DNA of 18,087 nt. Origin: CAYLWN01 sp964387625. Its GTDB lineage: Bacteria; Patescibacteriota; Microgenomatia; UBA10105. Where the stretch lies: the NCBI GenBank assembly GCA_964387625.1, contig CAYLWN010000017.1, forward strand, positions 1 through 18,087. The letters are read 5' to 3'. Position 1 is the stretch's first letter. Every line of letters begins with the position of its first letter. Below the pieces are notes generated by a model, which saw only the letters and a list, made by a program, of their open reading frames with translations, did no database searches and was not told where the DNA came from. The translations under genes and the position numbers were made by a program. Positions 12,803 to 18,087 of the stretch are shown here, in pieces.

Positions 12803-13222
12803 ATGAAAAAAAAGATCAAAACTATAGTCAAACTCAATTTGCCCGCAGCTGTGGCTACTCCGGCTCCGCCTGTCGGACCTGCTTTAGGTCAACACGGTAT
12901 TGCCATCATGGAATTTATCAAAGCCTATAATGACCGCACCCAAAAACTCAAAGGTCAAATCATTCCGGCTGTGATAACTATTTTTGAAGATCGGACTTTT
13001 ACTTTTATTACCAAGCTGCCACCTGTTGCGGCCATGATCAAAAAAGCCCTGGCTTTGGAAAAAGGCAGTGGTAAAGCATCACGCGAATCTGCTGGAAAAT
13101 TGACACAAGAACAAATTACCACTATTGCCAAAGATAAACTGGCTGATTTGAATACTGATGATATTGATGCAGCTAAAAAAATAGTTGCCGGCACAGCCAG
13201 ATCAATGGGAATACAAGTAGAA
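12803..13222 (+). CDS. rplK: 50S ribosomal protein L11 (3' end lost in gap)
   Basis: L11 forms the GTPase-associated centre of the large subunit together with 23S rRNA and L10/L12. The N-terminal domain is intact with its conserved loop TPAPPVGPALGQHGI (residues 19-33), and the C-terminal rRNA-binding domain follows (about 72-140; PPVAAMIKKAL, GSGKASRESAGKLTQEQ, AKKIVAGTARSMGIQVE). The 140 residues before the Ns match nearly the full expected 140-142, so only the last residue or two and the stop are missing. No Shine-Dalgarno site is present before the ATG; the gene has its own promoter and long leader. Confidence 0.95.
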
Positions 13223-13322
13223 NNNNNNNNNNNNNNNNNNNNNNNNNNNNNNNNNNNNNNNNNNNNNNNNNNNNNNNNNNNNNNNNNNNNNNNNNNNNNN
13301 NNNNNNNNNNNNNNNNNNNNNN
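13223..13322. other. Assembly gap (100 Ns)
   Basis: Exactly 100 undetermined bases, the conventional placeholder for a scaffold join of unknown length. It hides the end of rplK, the intergenic space and the start of rplA. Confidence 0.98.
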
Positions 13323-14138
13323 GCTGTTAAAACCAAGGAACGCCGTGAGCAAAAAAAGATGGTCAAAGAGAAGGCTCATGTCAAGGGCGTGGGTTTAAAA
13401 GGCGGTCAAAAAGTCTCAGTGGTTGAAGGTGAGCAGCTAAAACCTGAAATTGAAGCCATGTTAAAAGGCGAAACAGCATCTCAAGAAGAAAAAGTTGAGA
13501 AAAAAGCCAAAAAAATCAAACTTAAAGTCCATTCCAAACGCTATTTGGATTTATCCCAATTAGTTGATAAAACCAAAACTTACAAAATCAAAGAAGCAAT
13601 TGATTTGCTTTTAAAAACTGCCACCACCAAATTTGATGCATCAGTTGATGCGCATATAAATATAAATGCTGAAACTCTTCCCAAAGATAAAAAAAGTTTA
13701 TCAGGAACTGTAAATTTACCTCATGGCACTGGAAAAACCAGAAAAATTGTCATCGTTGATGAAACAGTTTTGAAAAATATTGAAAATGGTAAAATTGATT
13801 TTGATGTCCTGATCACCCAACCTCAATATATGTCAAAACTGGCAAAATTTGCCAAAGTCTTGGGTCCAAAGGGACTGATGCCCAATCCTAAAAACGGTAC
13901 TATTACACCAACTCCTGAAAAAAGAGCCAAAGAATTGGCAGGAGGAGAATTGGCTTGGAAAACTGAACCGGATCATCCAAATATTCATCAAACAATTGGG
14001 AAAATTTCTTTTGGTGATAAAAAATTAACAGAAAATTTAAAATCATTTGTCAAAGCTATCGGAGCTGGTAAAATCGTCAAATTCACCCTCGCCTCTTCCA
14101 TGGGTCCGGGAATCAAAGTGGATGTAACCTTAATATAA
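13323..14138 (+). CDS. rplA: 50S ribosomal protein L1 (5' end lost in gap)
   Basis: The reading frame is open from the first base after the Ns (AVKTKERREQKK...), so the gene starts inside the gap and the ATG at 13359 is probably internal. A lysine/glutamate-rich extension containing HVKGVGLKGGQKVSVVEGE and EEKVEKKAKK precedes the L1 core, which begins near HSKRYLDLSQ (about 13530). Core landmarks: NLPHGTGKTRKIVIV, the signature LGPKGLMPNPKNGTITP, and IHQTIGKISFG to the end. Between KIVIVDE and GKIDFDVLI (about 13745-13806) the protein is roughly 18-20 residues shorter than Escherichia L1, removing part of domain II. L1 forms the stalk that moves E-site tRNA and represses its own operon by binding the mRNA. 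The next gene rightward is a protease, not rplJ. Confidence 0.93.
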   Translation, partial: AVKTKERREQKKMVKEKAHVKGVGLKGGQKVSVVEGEQLKPEIEAMLKGETASQEEKVEKKAKKIKLKVHSKRYLDLSQLVDKTKTYKIKEAIDLLLKTATTKFDASVDAHININAETLPKDKKSLSGTVNLPHGTGKTRKIVIVDETVLKNIENGKIDFDVLITQPQYMSKLAKFAKVLGPKGLMPNPKNGTITPTPEKRAKELAGGELAWKTEPDHPNIHQTIGKISFGDKKLTENLKSFVKAIGAGKIVKFTLASSMGPGIKVDVTLI

Positions 14139-14165
14139 TTTTAATTAATTTTCAATTTATAATTT

Positions 14166-14251
14166 TCATTCTGGAACGAAACGAAGTGAAGTGATAGAAT
14201 CTATTTTATAGATCCTATCGTCTCCACCAGCTGGTGGATCCTCCAGGATGA
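14166..14251. repeat. 86-bp palindromic dispersed-repeat-like element after rplA
   Basis: The ends TCATTCTGGA and TCCAGGATGA pair with one G-U wobble. Inside are a 12-bp stem GATAGAATCTAT/ATAGATCCTATC with one mismatch (14193-14219) and a perfect 14-base palindrome CCACCAGCTGGTGG (14224-14237). The left part has the degenerate ACGAAACGAAGTGAAGTGA phrasing that I associate with intergenic repeats of Microgenomates genomes. It could also serve as an mRNA 3' end for rplA. Confidence 0.65.
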
Positions 14252-14287
14252 CAAAAAATCTTTAATCTTTAATCCCAAATCTTCATG

Positions 14288-14296
14288 TGTCATAAT
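14288..14296 (+). promoter_or_regulatory. Extended -10 promoter of the subtilase gene
   Basis: TGT-CATAAT, an extended -10 box, ends eleven bases before the ATG at 14308; the leader would be about 5 nt. The -35 region (TTTAAT) is weak, as expected for an extended -10 promoter. Confidence 0.5.
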
Positions 14297-14307
14297 TAAT
14301 CAAAAGT

Positions 14308-15810
14308 ATGAGAAAGTTTTTTTTCACTCTGTTTATTATTGGCTTATTTTCAACTCAAAGCGTAACTTGTGTTATTGCTCAAGATTATAAACCTAACGAA
14401 ATTATTGTTAAATACAAACAAAATGAATCTCCTGAAAATCTTACCCAAACTATAGATTTGCGTTCTAAAAGAGCTGCCAATATTATTGGTTTTATCCAAA
14501 ATACTGCTGAAAATGTCAGTACAACGCTGACTGGTAACCAAACACCTGAAACCAAACTGGAAAAACTTAAATCTGTTGAAAACAGTATCAAATTAAAATC
14601 CCGCCAACAATTAAAAATCCAAACCGAATCAAAATCTTTGTCTAATATTTATTTATTAAAAACAGAAACTCAGGATGTAAATAGTCTTATCAATATTTAT
14701 AAATCATTACCAAATGTTGTGTCAGTTGAACCGAATATTATTTTAAAAACACAAGTTATTCCTAATGACACAAATTTCCCTGATCAATGGCATTATTCCA
14801 AAATTGGCCTTCCTCAAGCCTGGGATATTACTACCGGTACAAATAATATTGTGGCAGTTCTAGATAGCGGTATTGACTACAATCATATTGATTTACCCGC
14901 ATCTCGGATTATCAAAGGCCACGATTATGTAAATAATGATGAGGATCCAATGGATGACAACGGACACGGTACATTTGTTTCAGGAATAATTGGGGCAACT
15001 ACAAATAATAATTTAGGTGTTGCCGGAATTAACTGGAATGTTAGATTATTGGTTTATAAAATCGTGGACAGCACGGGAAATGGAGATACCTATTCAGTTA
15101 TTCAGGCAATTGTGGCTGCAGCAGATTATGGAGCAAAAGTAATTAATTTAAGCGTGGCCGGAGATGCACAATGTTCAACTCTGCCAACTTTGCAAAATGC
15201 TATCAATTATGCCAATGGCAAAGGCACAACTATCGTTACCGCTGCGGGTAATGAAAATGTTGATGCGTCTACCATTACTCCTGCATCATGTAATAATGTC
15301 ATCACTGTTGCTGCAACTTCTATTGCTGATCTGCGGGCATCATACTCAAATTATGGTTCTGTAATTGATATTGCAGCACCTGGTGGAGATTATGTTGGTA
15401 CAGAGGCTTATATTGTATCAACAATACCTAATAATGAAATATCCGCAGGACAAGGTACATCTTTTGCTGCGCCTCATGTAACAGGAGTTGTATCTTTGAT
15501 ATTAAGTAAAAATCCCAGTTTGACTCCACAATCCATTGAAACTATGTTAAAAAATTCTGCAGTAACTATTACAACAGATTTTTATATTGGCAAAAGATTA
15601 AACACTTACAATGCATTGTTATTGGCAACTGGACAACCTTTGCCAACTCCACAACCTTCTTCAACCCCTTCTCTCCCACCTAACTATTCTATAACCGATT
15701 TAAAACAGCTGATTGATAATTATTTGCATTCAGAAGATTCTCAATATGAGCCTGTTGATAATAAAATAAACATGATGGATGCCTCCTGGGTCATCAAATG
15801 GCTGGAATAA
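14308..15810 (+). CDS. Secreted subtilisin-like serine protease (S8) with dockerin-like tail
   Basis: The 500-aa protein has a signal peptide (residues 1-24, likely cleaved after VIA or AQ), an N-terminal propeptide of inhibitor I9 type (about 27-148; YKPNEIIVKYK ... LPNVVSVEPN) and a complete peptidase S8 domain (about 155-440). The catalytic triad is visible: D186 in VAVLDSGID, H220 in NGHGTFVSG and S385 in GQGTSFAAPH, with the oxyanion asparagine N315 in TAAGNEN. A Pro/Ser/Thr linker (444-458) leads to a short C-terminal module (461-500) ending DNKINMMDASWVIKWLE, which resembles one calcium-loop repeat of a dockerin. The enzyme should act outside the cell, possibly docked on cohesin proteins such as those encoded at 2657-6056. 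It ends only four bases from the convergent orphan gene. Its promoter predicts a nearly leaderless mRNA. Confidence 0.9.
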   Translation: MRKFFFTLFIIGLFSTQSVTCVIAQDYKPNEIIVKYKQNESPENLTQTIDLRSKRAANIIGFIQNTAENVSTTLTGNQTPETKLEKLKSVENSIKLKSRQQLKIQTESKSLSNIYLLKTETQDVNSLINIYKSLPNVVSVEPNIILKTQVIPNDTNFPDQWHYSKIGLPQAWDITTGTNNIVAVLDSGIDYNHIDLPASRIIKGHDYVNNDEDPMDDNGHGTFVSGIIGATTNNNLGVAGINWNVRLLVYKIVDSTGNGDTYSVIQAIVAAADYGAKVINLSVAGDAQCSTLPTLQNAINYANGKGTTIVTAAGNENVDASTITPASCNNVITVAATSIADLRASYSNYGSVIDIAAPGGDYVGTEAYIVSTIPNNEISAGQGTSFAAPHVTGVVSLILSKNPSLTPQSIETMLKNSAVTITTDFYIGKRLNTYNALLLATGQPLPTPQPSSTPSLPPNYSITDLKQLIDNYLHSEDSQYEPVDNKINMMDASWVIKWLE

Positions 15811-15814
15811 TCTT

Positions 15815-16534
15815 TCAAATTATACTCACACTTCCATCAGAAATTGAGCCGAATGCTCGATCCGAAGCAATATTTGCAAATCTTTGCTGTGAACCGGGTT
15901 GATTAATTTCCATCAAATCCCAAATAATTTGCAGCAGTTGTCCTGCATCATTTCTGTCAATAGCACCTATATGGTCGAAGTCATTTTCTTCACTTTGCAA
16001 ATAGTTATCCAACAAGCTTTTCATTGATTTTAAATGGCTATTAACCGACATATTTATAGAAAACTGTAAATCAAACATACCTAAAATCCGTTTTCCGGTT
16101 GAGGGCAATTGCGAAAAACCTAACATTAGTCTGGTTTCCTCCAAGACTTCATGAGTATGGGCGTTAAATTCATCGTTGTCAGGATTTTGAATAGCTGAAT
16201 AAACTTCTTTATACCAATTTAACAAAATTTTATGTCGTTCCTTTGGTGACCTCATTGCTAAATGCAAATTGAATTTTTCCCTGACTTGTCCAATAACCGC
16301 AATCTGCATATGGTTATGAAAATTTTCACTCGCCGTAATCACTATGCTTAAATGTCTTTTTCTTAATGTAGTCAAATCTTCTCTGCTTATTCCGGCATAA
16401 ACAGCCATCACATCATCTGGCACATCGATACTGAATACTGTACCATGAGCCGCTCGTCCAAAACTTATGGCTTCATGGATTTGTTGATGTAATAGACTTG
16501 ATTGTGCGTTTAAGGTATTTCTTTCAACCATCAT
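15815..16534 (-). CDS. Hypothetical protein, about 240 aa
   Basis: I do not recognise a family. I chose the ATG at 16534 (MMVERNTLN...); the frame extends four codons further to a TTG at 16546. There is no signal peptide or membrane helix. The protein looks globular and helical, with segments such as LLHQQIHEAISFGRAAHG, LLNWYKEVYSAIQNPDNDEF and LKSMKSLLDNYLQSEENDF, and a low-complexity Ser/Ile end (GSISDGSVSII). It is divergent from the rplJ leader and convergent with the protease gene, filling the space where rplA would normally be followed by rplJ. Confidence 0.62.
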   Translation of the reverse strand: MMVERNTLNAQSSLLHQQIHEAISFGRAAHGTVFSIDVPDDVMAVYAGISREDLTTLRKRHLSIVITASENFHNHMQIAVIGQVREKFNLHLAMRSPKERHKILLNWYKEVYSAIQNPDNDEFNAHTHEVLEETRLMLGFSQLPSTGKRILGMFDLQFSINMSVNSHLKSMKSLLDNYLQSEENDFDHIGAIDRNDAGQLLQIIWDLMEINQPGSQQRFANIASDRAFGSISDGSVSII

Positions 16535-16566
16535 AATTTTGCTCAACTTGTCTTTTTTACATCCTT

Positions 16567-16572
16567 ATTATA
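16567..16572 (-). promoter_or_regulatory. -10 box for the 240-aa orphan gene
   Basis: TATAAT on the minus strand (16572-16567) in the context GAGTATAATAAGG. No good -35 was found. The start site would be near 16560, 14-26 bases before the possible start codons. Confidence 0.45.
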
Positions 16573-16605
16573 CTCTCTTATGTAAAATAATCACTTAAAA
16601 TCTCC

Positions 16606-16634
16606 TTGCCAATTTGAAATAAATGTGGCATAAT
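16606..16634 (+). promoter_or_regulatory. Promoter of the rplJ leader
   Basis: TTGCCA (16606-16611), 17 bases, CATAAT (16629-16634) preceded by TGG, an extended -10. The start site would be near 16641, just before the L10 leader core. Confidence 0.7.
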
Positions 16635-16640
16635 AGCTTT

Positions 16641-16728
16641 TGTCCTTAAGACAGCGGGCATCATCAATAAGCCCTGCCGAGGGAATCTTATTAGAATCTA
16701 GAGATTTAAGACTAGAATCTAGTGAATT
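16641..16728 (+). promoter_or_regulatory. L10 (rplJ) leader
   Basis: The core AAGACAGCGGG (16648-16658) and AATAAGCCCTGCCGAGG (16667-16683) match the conserved L10 leader, the mRNA structure bound by the L10-L12 complex in many bacteria: AGACAGCGGG pairs with CCCTGCCG. The following segment carries two AGAATCTAG copies, as in the galU-flanking repeats, and leads into an intrinsic terminator. The expected logic is that excess L10-L12 binds the leader and favours termination before rplJL. Confidence 0.8.
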
Positions 16729-16729
16729 C

Positions 16730-16755
16730 AATCCCGCTTAAGGCGGGATTTTTTT
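16730..16755 (+). terminator. Attenuator (intrinsic terminator) of the rplJ leader
   Basis: AATCCCGC (16730-16737) pairs perfectly with GCGGGATT (16743-16750) around TTAAG, followed by a seven-T tract (16749-16755). It lies about 155 bases before rplJ, as expected for transcription attenuation. Confidence 0.85.
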
Positions 16756-16797
16756 ATGCAGTTCTTGCCGATACGAAGTGAGGCTTAGAAATGCATA

Positions 16798-16864
16798 ATC
16801 CTCCGAAACGAACATTCGACTCAAGTGGACGAAGACCACGAGGCGAATTTGAGCGTAGGAGGAT
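16798..16864 (+). promoter_or_regulatory. Stem hiding a Shine-Dalgarno-like site upstream of rplJ
   Basis: ATCCTCC (16798-16804) pairs with GGAGGAT (16858-16864), enclosing inner stems ATTCG/CGAAT and GTGG/CCAC. The 3' arm contains AGGAGG (16857-16862). This site is 48 bases from the rplJ ATG, too far to serve it directly, but it is well placed for two tiny upstream ORFs (ATG at 16866 and 16870). Confidence 0.5.
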
Positions 16865-16910
16865 AATGAATGGACTTAAAATTATTAATTATAAATTTTA
16901 AATTAATATT

Positions 16911-17426
16911 ATGGCTACAACTAAAAAGCAGGAATCAGTACAAAATTTAACAGACAAATTATCTAAAGCCAAAGCTTGGGTTTTGGCAGATTATACCGGA
17001 ATTACCCATAAACAACTGGAAGATTTGCGCAAAATTTTAAAAAAGATTGATGGTGAAATCACGGTTGTCAAAAATAGGCTTTTTAAAAAAGCTCTGACAG
17101 ATCAAAAAAAAGAGTTTGATGAAACCCATCTTCAGGGCGCCACAGCCGCACTTTTTGCTTACAAAGATGAGGTTTCTCCTATCAAAGAATTGGTAAAGTT
17201 TTTCAAATCCATAAATTTTGGCAAAGTTAAATATGGATTTTTGGGCAATAACCCATTAAATGCTCAAGAAATCACTCGTTTTGCCAGCTTACCAACACGA
17301 GAACAATTACTGGCTCAACTGGTAGGACAATTGCAGGCTCCAATATATGGGCTGCACAATGCCTTATCCTGGAATTTGAAAAAATTAGTGTGGACTTTAA
17401 ACAATATAAAAGACGGAAAAAAGTAA
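16911..17426 (+). CDS. rplJ: 50S ribosomal protein L10
   Basis: L10 is the base of the ribosomal stalk: it binds 23S rRNA next to L11 and carries the L7/L12 dimers on its C-terminal helix. The 171-aa length is normal. The N-terminal globular domain has AWVLADYTGITHKQLEDLRK (about 22-41), the conserved VVKNRLFKKAL (53-63) and GATAALFAYKD, and the C-terminal helix is ASLPTREQLLAQLVGQLQAPIYGLHNAL with a positively charged end. There is no Shine-Dalgarno site at the start (AATTAATATT precedes ATG). Expression is governed by the L10 leader and attenuator upstream. rplL follows after 121 bases. Confidence 0.95.
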   Translation: MATTKKQESVQNLTDKLSKAKAWVLADYTGITHKQLEDLRKILKKIDGEITVVKNRLFKKALTDQKKEFDETHLQGATAALFAYKDEVSPIKELVKFFKSINFGKVKYGFLGNNPLNAQEITRFASLPTREQLLAQLVGQLQAPIYGLHNALSWNLKKLVWTLNNIKDGKK

Positions 17427-17460
17427 AAATTTAAAATTTAAAAGTTAAAATTGCAACTCA

Positions 17461-17530
17461 AAATTCAAAATTAATAAAATTTTTAATTTATAATTGAAAT
17501 TTTGATTTTTGACTTTTGCATTTTGAATTT
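17461..17530. repeat. AT-rich inverted repeat before rplL
   Basis: AAATTCAAAAT (17461-17471) and ATTTTGAATTT (17520-17530) are perfect complements; inner arms AAAATTT and AAATTTT also pair. The 3' arm ends four bases before the rplL Shine-Dalgarno site, so the folded form leaves that site exposed. Confidence 0.5.
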
Positions 17531-17534
17531 AGTT

Positions 17535-17540
17535 AGGAGG
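17535..17540 (+). promoter_or_regulatory. Consensus Shine-Dalgarno site of rplL
   Basis: AGGAGG (in TTAGGAGGTG) lies seven bases before the ATG at 17548. It is the only full consensus site well placed before an annotated gene in this window, fitting the need to make several L12 copies per ribosome. Confidence 0.85.
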
Positions 17541-17547
17541 TGTTTTT

Positions 17548-17934
17548 ATGGCAAAATTAACAAAAGATGAATTATTAAAAGCAGTTGAAGAAATGTCCGT
17601 ATTGGAACTGGCCGACTTAGTCAAGGCTTTGGAAGAAAAATTTGGCGTGACAGCCTTGCCCGCCGTAGCTTCAGCGCAGGCGGGAGCTGCAACTGCTAAC
17701 ACCGAGCCGAAGGAAGAGCAAACAGTCTTTAACGTGGTGCTCGTAGCAGCAGGTGCTCAAAAAATCCAAGCTATCAAAGCAGTCAGAGAATTAGTTCCCA
17801 CTTTGGGATTAACTGATGCAAAAGCTTTGGTAGAATCAGCTCCAAAAGAAGTTTTACAAGGAGTTAATAAAGTAACAGCTGAGGAAGCCAAGAAAAAGTT
17901 GGAAGCCGCAGGTGCAAAAGTAGAACTTAAGTAA
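17548..17934 (+). CDS. rplL: 50S ribosomal protein L7/L12
   Basis: L12 forms the flexible stalk dimers that recruit and activate translational GTPases. The 128-aa protein has the N-terminal dimerisation helices (LTKDELLKAVEEMSVLELADLVKALEEKFGV, residues 4-34, which I quote in part), an Ala-rich hinge (about 37-58) and the C-terminal globular domain (60-128) with KIQAIKAVRELVPTLGL and DAKALVESAPKEV, the factor-binding surface. It is the last complete gene of the window; in many bacteria rpoB follows. Confidence 0.96.
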   Translation: MAKLTKDELLKAVEEMSVLELADLVKALEEKFGVTALPAVASAQAGAATANTEPKEEQTVFNVVLVAAGAQKIQAIKAVRELVPTLGLTDAKALVESAPKEVLQGVNKVTAEEAKKKLEAAGAKVELK

Positions 17935-17942
17935 TAGTAAAT

Positions 17943-18065
17943 ATTGGTAAGCACGGTGAAAATTTCGTAGTTCGCATCCGAGGAGGGACGATGACTTTGT
18001 TTGACAGAGAAACGTTTTATCCCGATCGAGTTGCGGAACAAGAAATTTTTACCTGCTTACCAATA
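17943..18065 (+). ncRNA. Candidate structured RNA element downstream of rplL
   Basis: A long-range stem closes the element: ATTGGTAAGCA (17942-17952) pairs perfectly with TGCTTACCAAT (18054-18064), then after one bulged C, GGTGAAAATTTC (17954-17965) pairs with GAAATTTTTACC (18042-18053) with one G-U. Inside, GTTCGCA (17969-17975) pairs with TGCGGAAC with one bulge, and GGGA (17985-17988) pairs with TCCC (18020-18023) next to facing GA pairs. A small hairpin CTTTG/CAGAG lies at the tip. No known class was recognised. It could be a ncRNA, the leader of the next gene, or a large palindromic repeat. Confidence 0.5.
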
Positions 18066-18071
18066 AAGTAA
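17991..18071 (+). CDS. Possible 26-aa small ORF with strong ribosome binding site
   Basis: An ATG preceded by GAGGAGGGACG (AGGAGG four bases before it) opens 26 codons starting MTLFDRETFYPDRVAEQE and ending with TAA at 18069-18071. It lies inside the structured element after rplL, so the coding signal and the pairing are in competition; either could be fortuitous. A regulatory leader peptide is possible. Confidence 0.3.
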   Translation: MTLFDRETFYPDRVAEQEIFTCLPIK

Positions 18072-18087
18072 AAAATTAAAACCCCGC

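Noticed and set aside
13359..13361. ATG at 13359 as the real start of rplA
   Set aside because: The frame is open and L1-extension-like (AVKTKERREQKK) up to the Ns, so the true start is more likely inside the assembly gap.
15811..15814. Terminator between the convergent subtilase and orphan genes
   Set aside because: Only four bases separate the stops and no GC stem with a U-tract is seen there.
16534..16546. TTG at 16546 as start of the 240-aa orphan
   Set aside because: Two ATGs follow within five codons and no ribosome binding site favours the TTG, though it cannot be excluded.
17966..17982. T-arm-like GTTCGCATC suggesting a tRNA or tRNA-like end
   Set aside because: No matching acceptor, D or anticodon arms; the surrounding pairing follows a different fold.

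Overview
The window looks like a piece of a low-GC Candidate Phyla Radiation (Patescibacteria) genome, most likely Microgenomates-like. This is an inference from several things: the secE-nusG-rplK-rplA-rplJ-rplL genes are scattered among lineage-specific genes; ribosomal protein L1 carries a long charged N-terminal extension; there are cohesin/dockerin surface proteins with an N-terminal membrane helix followed by a QKxQ-[DE]-[IL]-R-x-x-AAP motif; few genes have Shine-Dalgarno sites; and small palindromic intergenic repeats are common. A run of 100 Ns (13223-13322) shows this is a scaffold with one assembly gap, which falls at the rplK/rplA junction.

Left part (1-8905). A leftward gene begins at base 37 and runs off the edge. 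A rightward orphan gene (206-742) follows. Then comes a leftward block: a YdjM-like membrane hydrolase, a GalU-like nucleotidyltransferase, two adjacent cohesin-domain surface proteins (591 aa, cohesin-cohesin-dockerin; 535 aa, cohesin-cohesin-FN3-membrane anchor), a 692-aa cysteine-rich secreted protein and a 189-aa orphan. GalU is flanked by two copies of a 58-62 bp inverted-repeat element and has a second palindromic element in its leader.

Right part (8906-18087). The rightward informational genes are secE, nusG, rplK, rplA (both broken by the gap), rplJ and rplL. They are interrupted twice. Between nusG and rplK lie two leftward genes with twin-arginine-type N-termini; one is a serine beta-lactamase-like hydrolase. 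Between rplA and rplJ lie a rightward secreted subtilisin-like protease with a dockerin-like tail and a leftward orphan. rplJ keeps a recognisable L10 leader with its own promoter and intrinsic terminator (attenuator). rplK has a ~215-nt structured leader whose promoter overlaps a divergent promoter for the Tat-type gene. After rplL lies a long-range stem-loop of about 120 nt that also contains a tiny ORF with a strong ribosome binding site.

How the genes may work together: the inserts mostly encode the cell surface (cohesin scaffolds, a protease with a dockerin-like end, exported hydrolase, disulfide-rich secreted protein), while the interrupted backbone is the core translation/transcription cluster. 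At least six genes have a -10 box only 9-12 nt before the ATG, which predicts leaderless or nearly leaderless mRNAs, whereas rplL has a textbook Shine-Dalgarno site.
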